Shown here piece after piece: positions 1 to 12,030 of a DNA stretch of 64,000 bases. The notes under the pieces were generated by a model. That model was given only the letters and a program-made list of their open reading frames with translations, did no database searches and was not told the DNA's origin. The stretch comes from Sipunculus nudus (taxonomy: Eukaryota > Annelida > Sipuncula > Golfingiida > Sipunculidae): positions 13,497,241 to 13,561,240 of the forward strand of contig CM049318.1 in the NCBI GenBank assembly GCA_026874595.1, in the 5' to 3' direction. Every line of letters begins with the position of its first letter. The first letter of the stretch is position 1. A program made the translations under genes and the position numbers.

Positions 1-1060
1 CTAATGAGTTCCTTAAAGCGTGACTTGGTGAATATGGAAAAATTAACATCAGCATTAGCACATTCAGGCAAACAACAGAAACACTCCACACATATTGACA
101 ACATATGTACATACATTTACTGGATTACGTGTCAAATGGGTATGATATTGGACGTTTACAGCGATATATGATCTTTTTAACGCGCCTTCTTTATAGAAAG
201 CTTGCATATTCTACACCACAGAGCAAACATACCAACTTTCACTCATTTTTCATGCCCAGCATATAGCCAAGAGGGAGAAATAAACGGCTAACCACTGTCA
301 AGTTTACTTGTTGATTTGTCCCGCCGTCGGTGACCAAATAACACAGAATGTATGCGGCAGTTTATCTTAAATCAAAGAGATCCATATGTAACATGTTGAT
401 CACAGGGATTAACTACAAAATACGTGCTCTCGAACCATACACACAGAACGTCCCCGCATCGGATAATGCAGCCAAGAACGTTGACAAACAGACAACTCAG
501 TTGAACTCCGATTTTAATTAATACCTGAGACATAGAATTTATCAGTGTTGTGTACCTCTTCCCAAACCAGAACGACACGATAGGTCCGCCAGTATACTCC
601 GGCAACACGCACACTCACGCCGTTTTCTTGTTACTCTCCACACCGGTCCCTTCTGCAGATCTGGCGGGCGCAACAGCCAGCGATCGCACTTAACAAGGAT
701 GGTTCCCAGGATGCCTCGCGCTCAGCCCACTAGAAGCGTCCTGATCTGCCATTGGTGGTCCCATCTCAACATGTGTTTACACCTGTCTCCTCTCTCAGCG
801 GCCAGTCCACAAAATGTTGTACATCACACTTCCTGCAATTTAAACTGGGAAATTCCCTGATCTAAAATAACCTGGCATGGGAAGAGCGTGACACTTCCGT
901 TAGTATATTAAACACCCCTAACCTCTAAAACTCGTGTGTAAATGAGATTGATGGCGTAACAGTTTATTTGTAATCACTGGTTAATTTATTATCACTTGCC
1001 CAATGTATCCAAATATCGTCACAAATGCAAGTGACAGTGTATGTTTCATACAGGATGTGC
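1..1060. repeat. Left edge of large tandem duplicon, older part
   Basis: This stretch aligns by eye to 45826-46480: position 1 matches 45826, and the shared blocks include the segment around 560-780 (matching 45975-46200) and the segment around 905-1055 (matching 46330-46480). Roughly 400 bp at 145-555 is missing from the second copy. Divergence is clearly higher than in the TRIM-bearing part of the duplication. The segment around 650-790 also resembles 5720-5820, so the duplicon is itself built from older repeats. No convincing gene lies here; short open frames are interrupted in the homologous copy. Confidence 0.75.
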
Positions 1061-2024
1061 CCATTTTGTCTTTTGTTCTCGCATTTCTTTACACGATGAA
1101 TGGTAATTCAAAAACAAAAACAATATTGTCTTGGAATTCCTATTTCATGTTTGTTCAAGCTTTTAACTCACCGCATGTCGGCCATAGCAACTCTGGGGGT
1201 GATAACTCTTTTAACCTTCAAAAGGCTATGTGCGCAGCACTCAATAGGCTCTCTCTTTATATATATATATACGTGTGTGTACTTTTTTTTATTTTTAAAG
1301 TCTGATCTGACAGTAAATTTCTTTATACAATACCTTAGGCAAGGAATAAGTGCAGGAGTCGGTGAATTCTTGTAAAATGCATCTGATACGGCATGTTCAA
1401 TGACGCATAATGTCTTGTCCGTTAAATCGCATGTACTCGAAAATTCAAAAACATAATGCCTAGAAATTATGCGCCTGGAATCCAAACAAACATTCCATGA
1501 ACTTGGCAGATCGGGTATGTTCAATAGTTGTTCTGTAATATGACGGCGTATAATACATCTTAGTTTATTAAAGGGGAATCCACGGTAGGACCTACCACCA
1601 GTTCATGCAGTACAGCAAGTCATGCATCACTGTCAACCCTGTACCAGCAGGGAGCTCTGTTGATAAACATCACCATGTGCTGTGTGACATGCAGGGTTGG
1701 AGGGGTAAAGCTGTGCTGCAAGACGCACCGGTAGCCTACATGACTGAAACTTGCTAATTATTTAACCTAATTAAAGAAGCTTAACTACAATAATTTTCAG
1801 AAAGACAGGATTCATGTTTTCCTTTGTATTCCTAATATTCAGGAGCATTATCAAATGACCGGTTGCAGGTTTAACTGCTTAGAGTTTTACTAGTTCTAAG
1901 CTGCATTGTCTGACAGTTCCTCATGCCAATTTTCTTCATGATTGCTTCAGGTTATTTGTTTATATGTTTTGTTTTGTTAAAACTTTTTTAAATGCCGTAC
2001 TTTTAATCACAACTTTAAAACAAG
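1061..2024. other. Non-coding stretch, no gene recognised
   Basis: The first ~100 bp (about 1075-1165) resembles 5950-6050 and 49790-49890, another trace of the old repeat family. A short TA/GT tract lies at about 1256-1278. I see no coding, RNA or transposon signature in the remainder. It is the first part of a ~4 kb stretch (about 1060-5060) absent from the second duplicon copy near 46480. Confidence 0.5.
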
Positions 2025-4446
2025 TGACCCATGGGTCATGACGCTCAGCTGCCAAGCATGACCTGTGACATCATGGACTGAGATTCACAACTTCCAGTCA
2101 AATTTTGAAGAACCAATTTGCCAATTTGTTGAAAACTTTCTATGACAACAGAAATATATATCACCTTTGTCTGGTTAAAACACAGTGAATTGATGGTCTG
2201 AGGAAAATGCATGATTGTTAAGCTATCAGGAACTATTCCAACAGCTTGCTTGAAACCTTTCAGTCTCAAAAGGAACACCACAAAGGGCAAATATAAGATC
2301 AAAATATATAGCAAAAATCAAAAGCAAAAATACATGCAAGAATTATTGAGAAACAGGTGCTTCTGTATGAATTTTAATTCAATACAAGCCAACTGTACTG
2401 CACTTTTTTAAATGATGGTAATATTTATTCAGAAATATTTGACCCAATCCTTTACAAGATTACATAAATATACATCCAACTGCATTCACTTTAACTGTTC
2501 TTGAGATAATATGATCAAAAGGAATTAAAAGATCGTTGCCTGGTGGCCATATTGGACTTCTGACAAGTCTGAAATCAGACAACGAACATTCTCTAAATCG
2601 GACCAAACATTAAAGAAAAATTACTGAAACTGCACTGAAGAAAGAATTTCTAAGGTGGCTAACTGGCAGACATAATGGATTTCTGACAAGTATGACATTT
2701 GATATCCCACATTCTCCAATAAGAGACCAAACTTAGGGCAAATTATCCAGTAATGAATGCCCAAAATAATTCAAAAGGCATGTCCAGGCCCTCATATCAG
2801 ATTTATAGATATGCAATTGTAAAAAGTGTAAGTCCAATATTTTTTATTATCACTCTGCTTTTCAATGGGGTCAGCAGGGTAGGTAAACTGCCAAACCTGA
2901 AAGAAAAGAAATGCAGAAAGCATGACAAAGAGTCTTGAAATAAAACAAAAAGCCATCCTAAATCAAGGTACACATCCACATATTATGAGAACAAACACTT
3001 GCTTTTATATGTGGTGATATATATTAAAATATTCAGATATCTAGGAAACTAAGTTTATTGCTAGGATTCCATAAAATAAACTGCAAAATGTTCCCATCAT
3101 CTTATAAATCAGTAGCTAAACCTTAATACTATACTCTCATAGTCTTAATGCCTGGCTGAAGCATTCTGACAACAGTGTTTTTGTTATGAAGTAACGAGGT
3201 ACTTATCACTGAGCCTTATCACTTAATAGGCTGATACATAAGGGAGTCATATGTCACCAGTGTCACTCACAATTACAGCCACACAGGGAGATGTACCAGC
3301 TGGAGTGGGATGGTTATATATACAAGAAAAATAGAGATGGTCTATAAAATAAGTAATTGTGAACATCCCTGACCTATGACCTTTGCCTTTTGCCCATATA
3401 TCAACTGGATTCTTTCTCAATGATGGGTAACTACTAACTACTTAAATCTGGTGTAATTACTTGGCAACCAATGGGTGAATAACTTTGACCTGCAACCTTT
3501 AACCTGCTGACCAGCTGACCCCAAAATCAATAAGTTATTTATTCAAGCAAAAAGACCCATAAATATGAAGTTTGAGTCAAACTGAGTGATGCATAGATGT
3601 GGCATATGTGAAAGACTGAAGGTTTGGGTTGAACAGTTACAAGCATTTAGAACAATTAAATATTGTGACCTTGACCTTTGACTTTTTGACCTCAACATCA
3701 ATAGGCTTCTTCCCTTATTGGTAGGTAAGCCATATATGACAGATGGAAGGTACAGATTGAAGAGTTTGCCTGAAAATGACTCCACGCAAGAAGTGGGTGC
3801 TGTGAACTTGACCTTTGACCTCAAAATCAACAGGTCTTTTCCCCTGTTGGCAGAGAAGCGATATCAGTGCTGGAAAGTTTGGAATGAAAAGTCTAGCTTG
3901 AAATGTGTCCACAACCTTTTCAAAGAAGTAGATCCTGTGACCCTGACCTTTGACCTTGTGACCTCAAAATCTATAGGATTCTTCTCCAACTTAGTAGGTG
4001 AGCTATATGTGAAAGATCAAAGAATTGGGATGAAAGGGTTGGCTTAAAATGCATCCACAGGCTTTTCAAAGAAGAGGCTCCTGTGACCTTGACCTTTGAC
4101 CTTTTGACCTAAAAAAAATTATGGTTCTTCCCCTGTTGGTAGGTGAGTTGTATGTGAAAGATGGAAGGTTTGGGATGAAAATTTTGTCTCAAAGAGTTAT
4201 TTCTGTGGGGTGCAAACACACCCCATAACTTCGAGAATATAGGTCACAGTGACCTAATTTCAGGTTTGCAAGGAGATCTTTTTATAACCTCTAAGACTGC
4301 ATAGGGTTCATGGCCCTAGCCCCTACGGTTAGGATTTGTGCCCTGCTAACGGACGGACGGCCGGCCGGACGGCCGGACGGACAGACGGAAGGACGACGGA
4401 CAAAGACCCATCGCTATAGCCCAGCGTGACTGAAAGTCAGCTGAGC
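2025..4446. repeat. Composite dispersed repeat with palindromic start and GACG-rich end
   Basis: A perfect 14-bp palindrome, TGACCCATGGGTCA, sits at 2025-2038. GCTCAGCTG at 2043-2051 is the reverse complement of CAGCTGAGC at 4438-4446, so the block may be one element with short inverted ends. Inside are two related units near 2537 and 2655, a TGACCT-rich tandem region (separate entry), and a GGACGGAC-type stretch at about 4349-4402 near the right end. Ends rich in this tetramer recur in repeats of marine invertebrates. No transposase or RT reading frame is visible, so it would be non-autonomous. Treating it as one element is inference. Confidence 0.45.
3360..4260 (+). repeat. Degenerate ~140-bp tandem repeat with TGACCT half-site clusters
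   Basis: Blocks resembling TGACCTTGACCTTTGACC recur near 3366, 3487, 3667, 3808, 3942 and 4084, with a last trace near 4244, giving a period of about 140 bp. Between them a second conserved part (leading to TTCTTCCC, then TGTTGGTAGGTGAG-like sequence) repeats. TGACCT is the reverse complement of the AGGTCA half-site of nuclear receptors, and TGACCTTTGACC is a DR1-type arrangement. The tandem repeat is directly visible; any regulatory function is speculative. Confidence 0.7.
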
Positions 4447-4814
4447 TAAAAATAAATTTAATATCAGTTTCTCCACACAGTGTGTTATCTCTCTGAAATG
4501 TAACAGCGTGACATGATCGTGATTGTTACACAGTTACAAGCATATTAGACTTCAAATTAATAAAAATATAATATATTATGACAGTGCTGTTTTTCTTCAG
4601 AGTAATATATATTATATATAATAAATATCAGCAATGTATTACCATGGTGATAGAATTAATTCTATCTTCATGTTATTAATATCGTAGTAAATCCCGATCC
4701 TGATTTACCTAGTCCTGAGAATTTGCTTTGAATGAACCCCCTCCCCCTCACTGTGTTGTGTCTGAGTGGTCAGCATGCTATCTCTGTGCAAACAGTCCTG
4801 TGAGTTGAGATGAA

Positions 4815-4932
4815 GGTTCCTTGTCCAAGCCATAAAATTTTGTCTGAAGCCCTTAAAAACGTTGTTTCTGATGAAAAGGGGGGGGGGGGGTCCGGACCCC
4901 CTGGCCCCCCCCCCCCCCGGATCTGCTTCTGG
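4815..4932. repeat. Fragment of G/C-homopolymer dispersed repeat
   Basis: The stretch from CATAAAATTTTGTCTGAAGC to the closing CCGGATCTGC matches the second half of the repeat at 13582-13794 and 57567-57769. A long G run is followed by TCCGGACCCCCTGG and a long C run, making a near-palindromic GC hairpin. It is a truncated copy of a small non-autonomous element with no coding capacity. Confidence 0.6.
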
Positions 4933-5059
4933 TGATCTAGACCAATGTGATCAATGCTTTTGCACTTGGTGTGTTACAACTAACCTGCCAAACACCGGCT
5001 TGAATAAGTTACACAACAATTGTCAGGAAATGACACAGTGATATGTGCAGCTCGAACAA

Positions 5060-5450
5060 AACGCACGTCTGGAATACTCTGGATTCATTCTGGGTGACTG
5101 CTGCTATATACTGTTCTGATCCTCACTGTTAAGGGGAACGCCGAGGTAGAGTTTATGTACACGGAAGTACTTTATATACGCTACGTTCTAATGGGTAGCA
5201 CCGCAGACGCAAAAAAGGGAGCTGTAATGAAAGGTCCGTGAACCAGTTCAGCTTCAACGCCGCTCCTGACATTGTTAATCAGAATCTCACACAGCCATGT
5301 TTCGTACTATGTACAATGCATCTGGTCCTTTTGCTCCATTTTTCTCCCATTCTTCAGCGAGTGTGAGGCAGCGTACAAATCAAACATTACTGCTATTTGG
5401 TTCAAACGAAATGTCATATTGTGACAACAGGAATGTTTTCAACTTTGTAC
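5060..5450 (+). repeat. Non-coding duplicon 'U', copy 1 (partial)
   Basis: This aligns well to 46480-46850, including the shared AATGGGTAGCACCGCAGACG and the following CCAGTTCAGCTTCAACGCCG block. More diverged copies lie at 37900-38960 and 43960-45440. Reading frames open in one copy are closed by stops and frameshifts here, so it is treated as non-coding. Confidence 0.7.
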
Positions 5451-6129
5451 AAGAATAGATTGTATCCACTAAGAGATTTTAAGTTTAATGATTTAATTTA
5501 TCAATAAGAGACTGTTACCTACAAAGCTTGTTCATTTACATCATCATTTGAATGTATATTATGTTGCATATCGTATTGTACAATGCTGATGCGAGAGGCA
5601 TTTACATAGCAGTATTGCTGTTTGCCAATCGCATATTTACAATAAAATATGTTTAAACTAAAACCTACTTCTGCTAGATGAACATTCTGTGGGGTGTTGC
5701 TTTGCTCCGTTGTAAACGGTCCCGCCAGCGATAACATCCTGGAGATGGTACCAATCCTGCCTCCCCATCAGCTCACTACGAACGTCTCAGTTTGCCAGTG
5801 GTGTTCATATGTTTGAAAACGAGACAAAAAACGCACTTGATGCCCCCTAAACGCAACCGTCATAAGGATATATCGTCATAGCTCTGCTCTCATGCATGTG
5901 ATGTTTCCGCCAGATATACAGACTGGGAAATCCATGTTCGCTCATTTCTTGCATGCACGATGAACGGAAATTCCAAAACACCAATAATAGTGTCTGGGTA
6001 TACCAAGGGAAACTTTTACGAAAATCCCTTATTTCATATTAATTCAAACTGTTCACAACCACATTTCGCGGCAAGAGAAGTTGTGGAAGCTGATCACTGA
6101 AAATATTCAGTGTTTTTGAGTGTATACGG

Positions 6130-6190
6130 CGCATAGCAGTGGCGTAGCTAGAATTAAGGAAGGAGAGGGTGCCAAAATATTTGGCAATTG

Positions 6191-6236
<46 letters not shown>

Positions 6237-6305
6237 ATATATATATATATATGGGTTACTTATCGAGCAATTAATTTGGAATTGATATAACTGCATAGTT
6301 ATATA

Positions 6306-6342
<37 letters not shown>

Positions 6343-6620
6343 CACCTAAAATTTTAAATTCCAATTAGAAATATCATTTATACAAGATGAATAAATACAA
6401 GAAAATATCATATTTGCAGGGTCAAGTAAAATGAAATGTAGAAATGTTTTACATTGAAATAAGTCCCAAATCTGCAGGTAACAGTGACAGGAATTTCATT
6501 TTTGTGTTTTAGAAAAATTAATCATTATTAGACTTAGTGAAATTCCGGGAGGACGAGGAGTACTGGATGCGGGGGGGGGGGGTTCTTGCCACCCCCTTGG
6601 ATACACCCCTGCTCAGTATG
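6130..6620. mobile_element. Non-autonomous dispersed element interrupted by TA microsatellite
   Basis: It starts CAGTGGCGTAGCTAG and ends with a G-run followed by CTTGGATACACCCCTGCTCAG, so the two ends look like imperfect inverted repeats of a small DNA-transposon-like element. The paralogous element lies at 49975-50445. No transposase frame is present. Two TA tracts lie inside. Family assignment is not possible by eye. Confidence 0.5.
6194..6340. repeat. (TA)n microsatellites
   Basis: Two TA tracts, about 6194-6252 (with a GTGTG interruption) and 6301-6340, flank a short unique segment. The paralogous site at 50036-50094 has a different length, as expected for slippage. Confidence 0.95.
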
Positions 6621-9600
6621 CTTGACCGATGGGATTTATTTTCTCGTAGTCACGTCCAACTCGTTTTCTTGGATGACGTCCTTCACCTGAGTGTGTATGT
6701 CTCACGCTCCACTGCTCTACTTTTTGCATCTTTGTTTCCATGATATTGACGGGTGCTCTATATGTATCATACAGAGGAGAAAAGATAATCAATCAATTAT
6801 GTCACATGCAGCATGTCCAACAGTACCTGAAAATCCATAAATTATGAGTTCCCTTCTCTGGACCATACATACAACTGTGAAGGGGGATCTTTGTACATAT
6901 ACTACCAACCAAAGCGACACATTGGAAACACTTCCATCAGACTTTGAAAATCATGCATGCTTATAAAGGATGAAAATACCGCTTGTGTAACCATAATTGG
7001 TGCATTCATTAAGTTGTATTAAATAGGTTGCAGACATGTTCGCTTTACGGGAATTAATTAACTGAATATAAATTATATTAATAAAGCGTGTTTAATCCAG
7101 GACCGTAGCTTATGGTCTACATGTGAAATCTGTGAACCACAGGAATTTGCTTCAATGTAGACCATTAACAAATCACATAAGATAATAAAAATGTTATTTT
7201 TTAATTTTGCATGACATGCGTTATATATAATATGCATTAACCTTACGGCCAGATACCTCTTCGTGTCCAACGTACCTTTAAGTATTTATTGCGTAGCCAG
7301 ATTTCATATAAGCTCTGTACAACTACTACAAGGGCTTTTTTAGTAAAAATTAAAAAGAAATTTATATCACGCCGGCCACATGACGGAACAGAGGCCAGAG
7401 AGAGGGGTTATAAAACGTCCATGAACTAGTTCTCGAACACGACTCCATGCAGGCATTGTTTACCAGGATCTCACACACGCCTTCGTGCCGTACTCTGTGT
7501 GTTTGTGTGTGTGTGTGGGGGTTAACTCTTTATCCCCAACACTGTGCAGGCTCCCTGAGATGTGATTGGCGGGAACACAGAGGGAAGAGGGAGGCGTCAT
7601 GGACGTTTCGGTGCACGTCGTAATGGTGGATGGTTCATTCACCTCTCCTCTGCCCGCTGGTTAGCTTCATATACAGTATATACCACTTGACCAACAACCG
7701 GCTTGTCTAGGCTGAAGCGGTACATAATGTAGCAAGCCGGCGACAGGACGGGCGGGTCTGTAACCACAAGGGTACATGTGTGTGTTGACAACCTTGACGA
7801 GCCGGCAAAGGTTGGGAACGTGCTTATAGCGTGAGTCATGGTTCCCCGTGCAATAAAAAATTACACATTTTTATGCGAACGTACACAGCTACACAAACCC
7901 TGCAAGGCAGTGTAAACATCATATAACAGATCATATATTCTTTAGTTTTGTTTCATTTTGGATAAGACCGCATTAAACAATAAACAGTAAGACTTTCATT
8001 TGTCAAAATTTATATACTGGCAGGCCTTTATGTATATGTTTTGCACTTGCGCTCCCAAGTTATATGTTAAATTTCATGCAGATCCGGGTAGATATGGAAA
8101 GCTTATGACATTAGGAGGTCACAGTTATCACATATATCACACACAAACAGTATCATTATTCACGAAGGGACATATATTCCAAATCACATGTGAAACGAAC
8201 TGAGCAGTGCAATATACATCAATACCTTCATGTTACGACACTTTTCTTTATTTTGAAACTGCCATTTAAATTTGAAGTCGGAAATAGTAATAAGCACAGA
8301 GGATTTTTTTTTTCATTAAAACAAACGCATCACCTGTCAAGACTTGGTGTTTGATTGTTGTGTCAGGTGCTCACAAGATACGGCGTAAATTCAAAACACA
8401 GATTAAAAAAAAATCCCAGTATTATATCCTGTTATATATACAACACCATATTATTTTTGCATATATAAATTTATTACAAGTTGTATATATGAAGTTATTA
8501 ACAAAAGTAGTATTACGTGTTTTATGCATGAAGACAAATAATCTATTATTTTTTCGTATACTATTTTCTATTTTCAGTTTGAAGTTTATTAATGATACAA
8601 GGCCATATGCAAGAACACAAAAAGAGGCAATAGAATTGGGTAGAGCATAATAATTTTTAGTAAAGAATGAATAAATACATTAAATCGTTTTTGCTATAAA
8701 CTGAATACAATCTGTTAGACACACGCATGTCCAAGGGGACACCGGCCATACTGCTCACAGCAGTATTAATGGTTTTTATGTAAATTATTCAGAAATTTGC
8801 ATTTAATTTTAATTAAACATATTCATATGTAATTTATATATTGTGGATTCCAAAATAAATATTAATGAATGAGTAAATTAATTACGTGGGGTAAAAATAT
8901 ATAAGCATAATTTTTTGGATATGGAGGTAAAACAAAAGTTTTATTTTCTTTTTATATTACCCTTTGTGATCTGATGTTTTAAGATGTCCATGATTTAGGC
9001 GTACTGTATATAAACATGAGCTTCTATGCATGTGCCCCTCATATATAATTTACTTAAATAAAAATATGAGTTATGTACATTCTTTTTGATAATTTTTGAT
9101 AATTTCAGTGGTTCAATGACCTACCTGTTTGTGGTATTGTTTTTGGTAACAATTTCTTGATGTGAACTGCACTAGATGTAGGCCCAATGTGCATGATACA
9201 GCTTTTAAATGTCACCTGTATCCCTCAACCTACTCTTATTAAATAAAAAGGTCATTATATTCATTACACCTCCACTTAATTCCCCTTCGTCGACCTATTA
9301 TGACATTTTAAAGAATTTTTATCGTAGCCATGTATGCGTTTCCAGAATAACAGATACCAGCACAGAGAGCAGTGCCCAGACCCAATGTTGTTACATTTCG
9401 GCCGACATCCCGCCTGCACAAACAAAGTGAAGTGTCATGACTTATAATTTATTAATAGAACCCTCAACCTACCTTTCTCGTATGAAAACATCCTTCATAA
9501 TTGTTGTAAAATGTAATTTAAGAAAACAAACATTCCTTCGTTCTGAACACAACATATGTCTGCCAAAACCTCCCAAAATGACAAACAGCCACAACAAGCA

Positions 9601-9839
9601 AAACAACCTGAGCGTGAGCCGTTCAACCAGGAAATATATACCATGTACACGGCGAAGCATACGCACAACAACACAGGGCCGCAGTCAGCTGGCCCATTAG
9701 TTATGCCTTTTAATGGAACTACAAAATAATCCTTAGCTGCTGCTCGGCTATAACCAGAAGAAACAAAGTCCTTCGATCAATCGAAATATTATTATGATAC
9801 ATCCCTAGTTAATCCAATCTAAAAGTATCCGGGCACCTT
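6621..9839. other. AT-rich upstream region of TRIM copy A, no gene recognised
   Basis: A short GT tract lies at 7496-7517. From about 7560 onward the sequence is nearly identical to 51536-53815. Open frames such as 8351-8650 (99 codons) are preserved in both copies, but their composition is that of AT-rich DNA and the flanking non-coding sequence is equally conserved. I see no domain, splice pattern or start context supporting a gene. The part at about 7400-7490 is a diverged trace of the repeat family seen at 47700-47800. Confidence 0.6.
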
Positions 9840-10314
9840 GTCCGCCAAGTCCTTGTCCCCGACGTCCCGGCCGTCCGCCTCGTCCCGTGCGTACCGTACG
9901 CTCCGGGGCCTGTGTTATTCAATGATCAACTGAAGCCCCGGGTACATTATCCGCCAGCCACTCGGGTTGTGTGCCGGAGTCTGTGTGATTGGTGTATGTG
10001 TTCGGGACACTGTGTATTCACAGCGAACCGCACAAGCTGGGCCGATCATGACAAGCGACAACGACCACAACCAAGTTTAACATGTGTACCGCTCTCAACA
10101 AGAGACCAATCGCAACTGTTCAACATGTTGTGCTCGCATAGATGTGTCTTCCCCGCCAGCCAACCACATAATGAACATCGGTCCACGGTATCCATGCGGC
10201 AGGCTCCAAATGACACGTGACCCTGCTTCCGCAACGGGAGACATACTGCACAGCGTCCCCTGTAGCCATCCCGTACGTCCCGTCGGTCCTCTGAACCGGT
10301 CCGGGCGCCCTCAC
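9840..10314 (+). promoter_or_regulatory. CpG-rich proximal promoter region of TRIM copy A
   Basis: Base composition switches abruptly from AT-rich to CpG-rich just upstream of the TATA box. Visible motifs are CCAAT-type boxes (ATTGG near 9990, CCAAT near 10104) and one CACGTG E-box at 10214-10219. The region is preserved in copy B (53815-54280). Promoter status is inferred from composition, position, and the TATA box and exon that follow. Confidence 0.6.
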
Positions 10315-10323
10315 TATAAATAG
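10315..10323 (+). promoter_or_regulatory. TATA box, TRIM copy A
   Basis: TATAAATAG is a strong TATA match. An initiator-like TTCATTC has its A at 10346, 31 bp from the first T, the usual spacing for Pol II start sites. It is perfectly conserved in copy B at 54281. An ATG-free first exon with a consensus donor follows. Confidence 0.75.
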
Positions 10324-10345
10324 ACCTCATTTCCATAAGCAGTTC

Positions 10346-10526
10346 ATTCGTTGGTGAGCGGTCGAGCCGAGCGGACGTACCTGTGAAGCGGACAGCGTGA
10401 TTGGTTGGAGCACCTGAAAATCATCCAGTTTATTGCGCTGGTCCTTGGGATCAACGATCTGGCGGCAAAGACGATCACACAAACACTGGCTGGGCGTAGC
10501 TACAGGCGGGCAACACAAATTTGAAG
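10346..10526 (+). other. Predicted non-coding first exon of TRIM copy A
   Basis: From the predicted start to a consensus 5' splice site (GAAG|GTATGT, intron beginning at 10527) there is no ATG on the + strand, as expected of a 5' UTR exon. The matching 3' splice site is a pyrimidine-rich tract ending CTCATTGTAG at 15011. Joining these puts the TRIM start codon 12 nt into exon 2 with context ACAAAATGG (A at -3, G at +4). The exon and donor are conserved in copy B (54312-54492). An extra exon within the intron cannot be excluded; an RNA read across 10526/15012 would prove the model. Confidence 0.65.
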
Positions 10527-10529
10527 GTA

Positions 10530-12030
10530 TGTAACTGTAGGCTGAATATGTTTACGACAGCGACAGTCTGATGACATGCAAACTGAGTGCTTGCTCTTTG
10601 GCTTGGGACTGCGCCGTCGCAGTGATAGTGACATGATATTTTCCCCAAAAGCTGGGTATGTTTGAGACAGTGAAAGTCCAGTGACATACACACTGAGTGC
10701 TTGCTGTTTGAATGGGACAGTCTGTGCCGTCGCCATGGCAGTGCCGTGACACATACCGCTTGCTCTCTGACATGGAAGAGTCTGCGCTGTCTCAGTGACA
10801 GTGACGTGACACCTACCCAGGAGGCTGGGTATTTCTGCGTCAGTGACAGTCTGGTTACATACAAACTGAGTGCTTGCTCTTTTGCTTGGAACTGTCTGCG
10901 CCGTCGCAGTGACTGTGACATGACATCACCCCAGAAGCTCGGTACGTTGGTGACAGGGACAATCTTGTGACATACACTTTAAGTGCTCGCCCTTTGCATT
11001 GGACAGTCTCTGCTGTCGCATTGGCAGTGCCGTGACACATTCCGCTTGCTCTCTGACATTGAACAGTCTGCGCAGTGACAGTTGCGTGACCCCTACCCAG
11101 GAGGCCGGGTAATGTTTGCGACAGCGACAGTCTGGTGCCATAAAAACTGAGTTATTGCTCTTTGGCTTGGGACTGTCTGCACCGTCGCAGTAACAGTGAC
11201 ATGACATCACCCCAGAATCTCGGTACGTTTGTAACAGTGACAGTCTTGTGACATACACTTTTAGTGCTTTCCCTTTTCATTGGACGGTCTGCGCCTTCGC
11301 ATTGACAGTGGCATTACACCTACCTCAGAGGCTGGGTATGTTCGCCACAGTTACGGTCTTGTGACACACATACTTGAGTGTTGCTCTTTGGCTTAGGACT
11401 GTCTGAGCCATCGCAATGATAGTGACATGACACATTCCAAAGAAGCTGGGTATGTTTGTGACAGTGACAGTCTGCTGAGTGTTTGCTGTTTGCATGGGAC
11501 AGTCTATGCCGTCGCAGTGGCAGTGCCATGACACATACCGCTTGCTCTCTGACATGGAACCGTGTGCGCCGTCGCAGTGACAGTGACTTGACCCCTACCC
11601 AGGAGGCTGGGTATGTCTGCAACAGCGACAGTCTGGTGACAAATCCACTGAGTGCTTGCTCTTTGGCTTTGGACTGTCTGCGCCGACGCAGTAACAGTGA
11701 CATGCAACCCCAGAAGCTGGGTATGTTTGTGACAGTGACATTCTTTTGACATACACACTTGAGTAATGCTCTTTGGTTTTGGACAGTCTTTGCCATCGTA
11801 GTGACAGTGATGTGACACAAACCTAAGAAGCTGGGGTTTTTTTAAAGTGACAGTCGGTGACACATTCAATGAGTGTTTGTCTTTCGGCATGCGACAGCCG
11901 GAACCGTGGCAGTGACAGTGGCATGACACCTAACCCTGAACGCTGGGTATGTTTGTGACAGTGATTGACAGGTCACACTCATTGCTTTCACTATGCCATG
12001 AGGCAGCTAGTCTGGGCCATCACAGTGACA
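10530..12030 (+). repeat. Intronic minisatellite, ~110-170 bp monomers in ~275-bp dimers
   Basis: About 11 related units are marked by GCTGGGTATGTTTG-like sequence at roughly 10651, 10829, 10938, 11105, 11216, 11333, 11445, 11608, 11715, 11830 and 11941. Much of the unit consists of ACAGTGACAGTC and GTCGCAGTGACAGTGAC motifs. Alternate units carry an extra ~55-bp segment starting CCGCTTGCTCTCTGACATGG, so the real period is a dimer of 270-287 bp. The array starts almost at the 5' splice site. Copy B keeps the same number and order of units (54496-56010). Long frames here on either strand are translations of the repeat. Confidence 0.92.

Noticed and set aside
8351-8650. 99-codon frame also present in copy B (52234-52611)
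   Set aside because: AT-rich, no domain; conserved no better than adjacent non-coding DNA, as expected from a recent duplication.
10046-10336. 96-codon minus-strand frame conserved in copy B (54012-54302)
   Set aside because: Overlaps the CpG-rich promoter and TATA box of the TRIM gene; conservation is explained by the duplication and GC-rich DNA keeps frames open.
10351-10360. Alternative splice donor TTG|GTGAGC near the predicted transcription start
   Set aside because: It would leave a first exon of only a few bases; the GTATGT donor at 10527 fits better.
10475-11929. Several minus-strand frames up to 166 codons (and up to 202 codons in copy B)
   Set aside because: Repeat translations of the intronic minisatellite.
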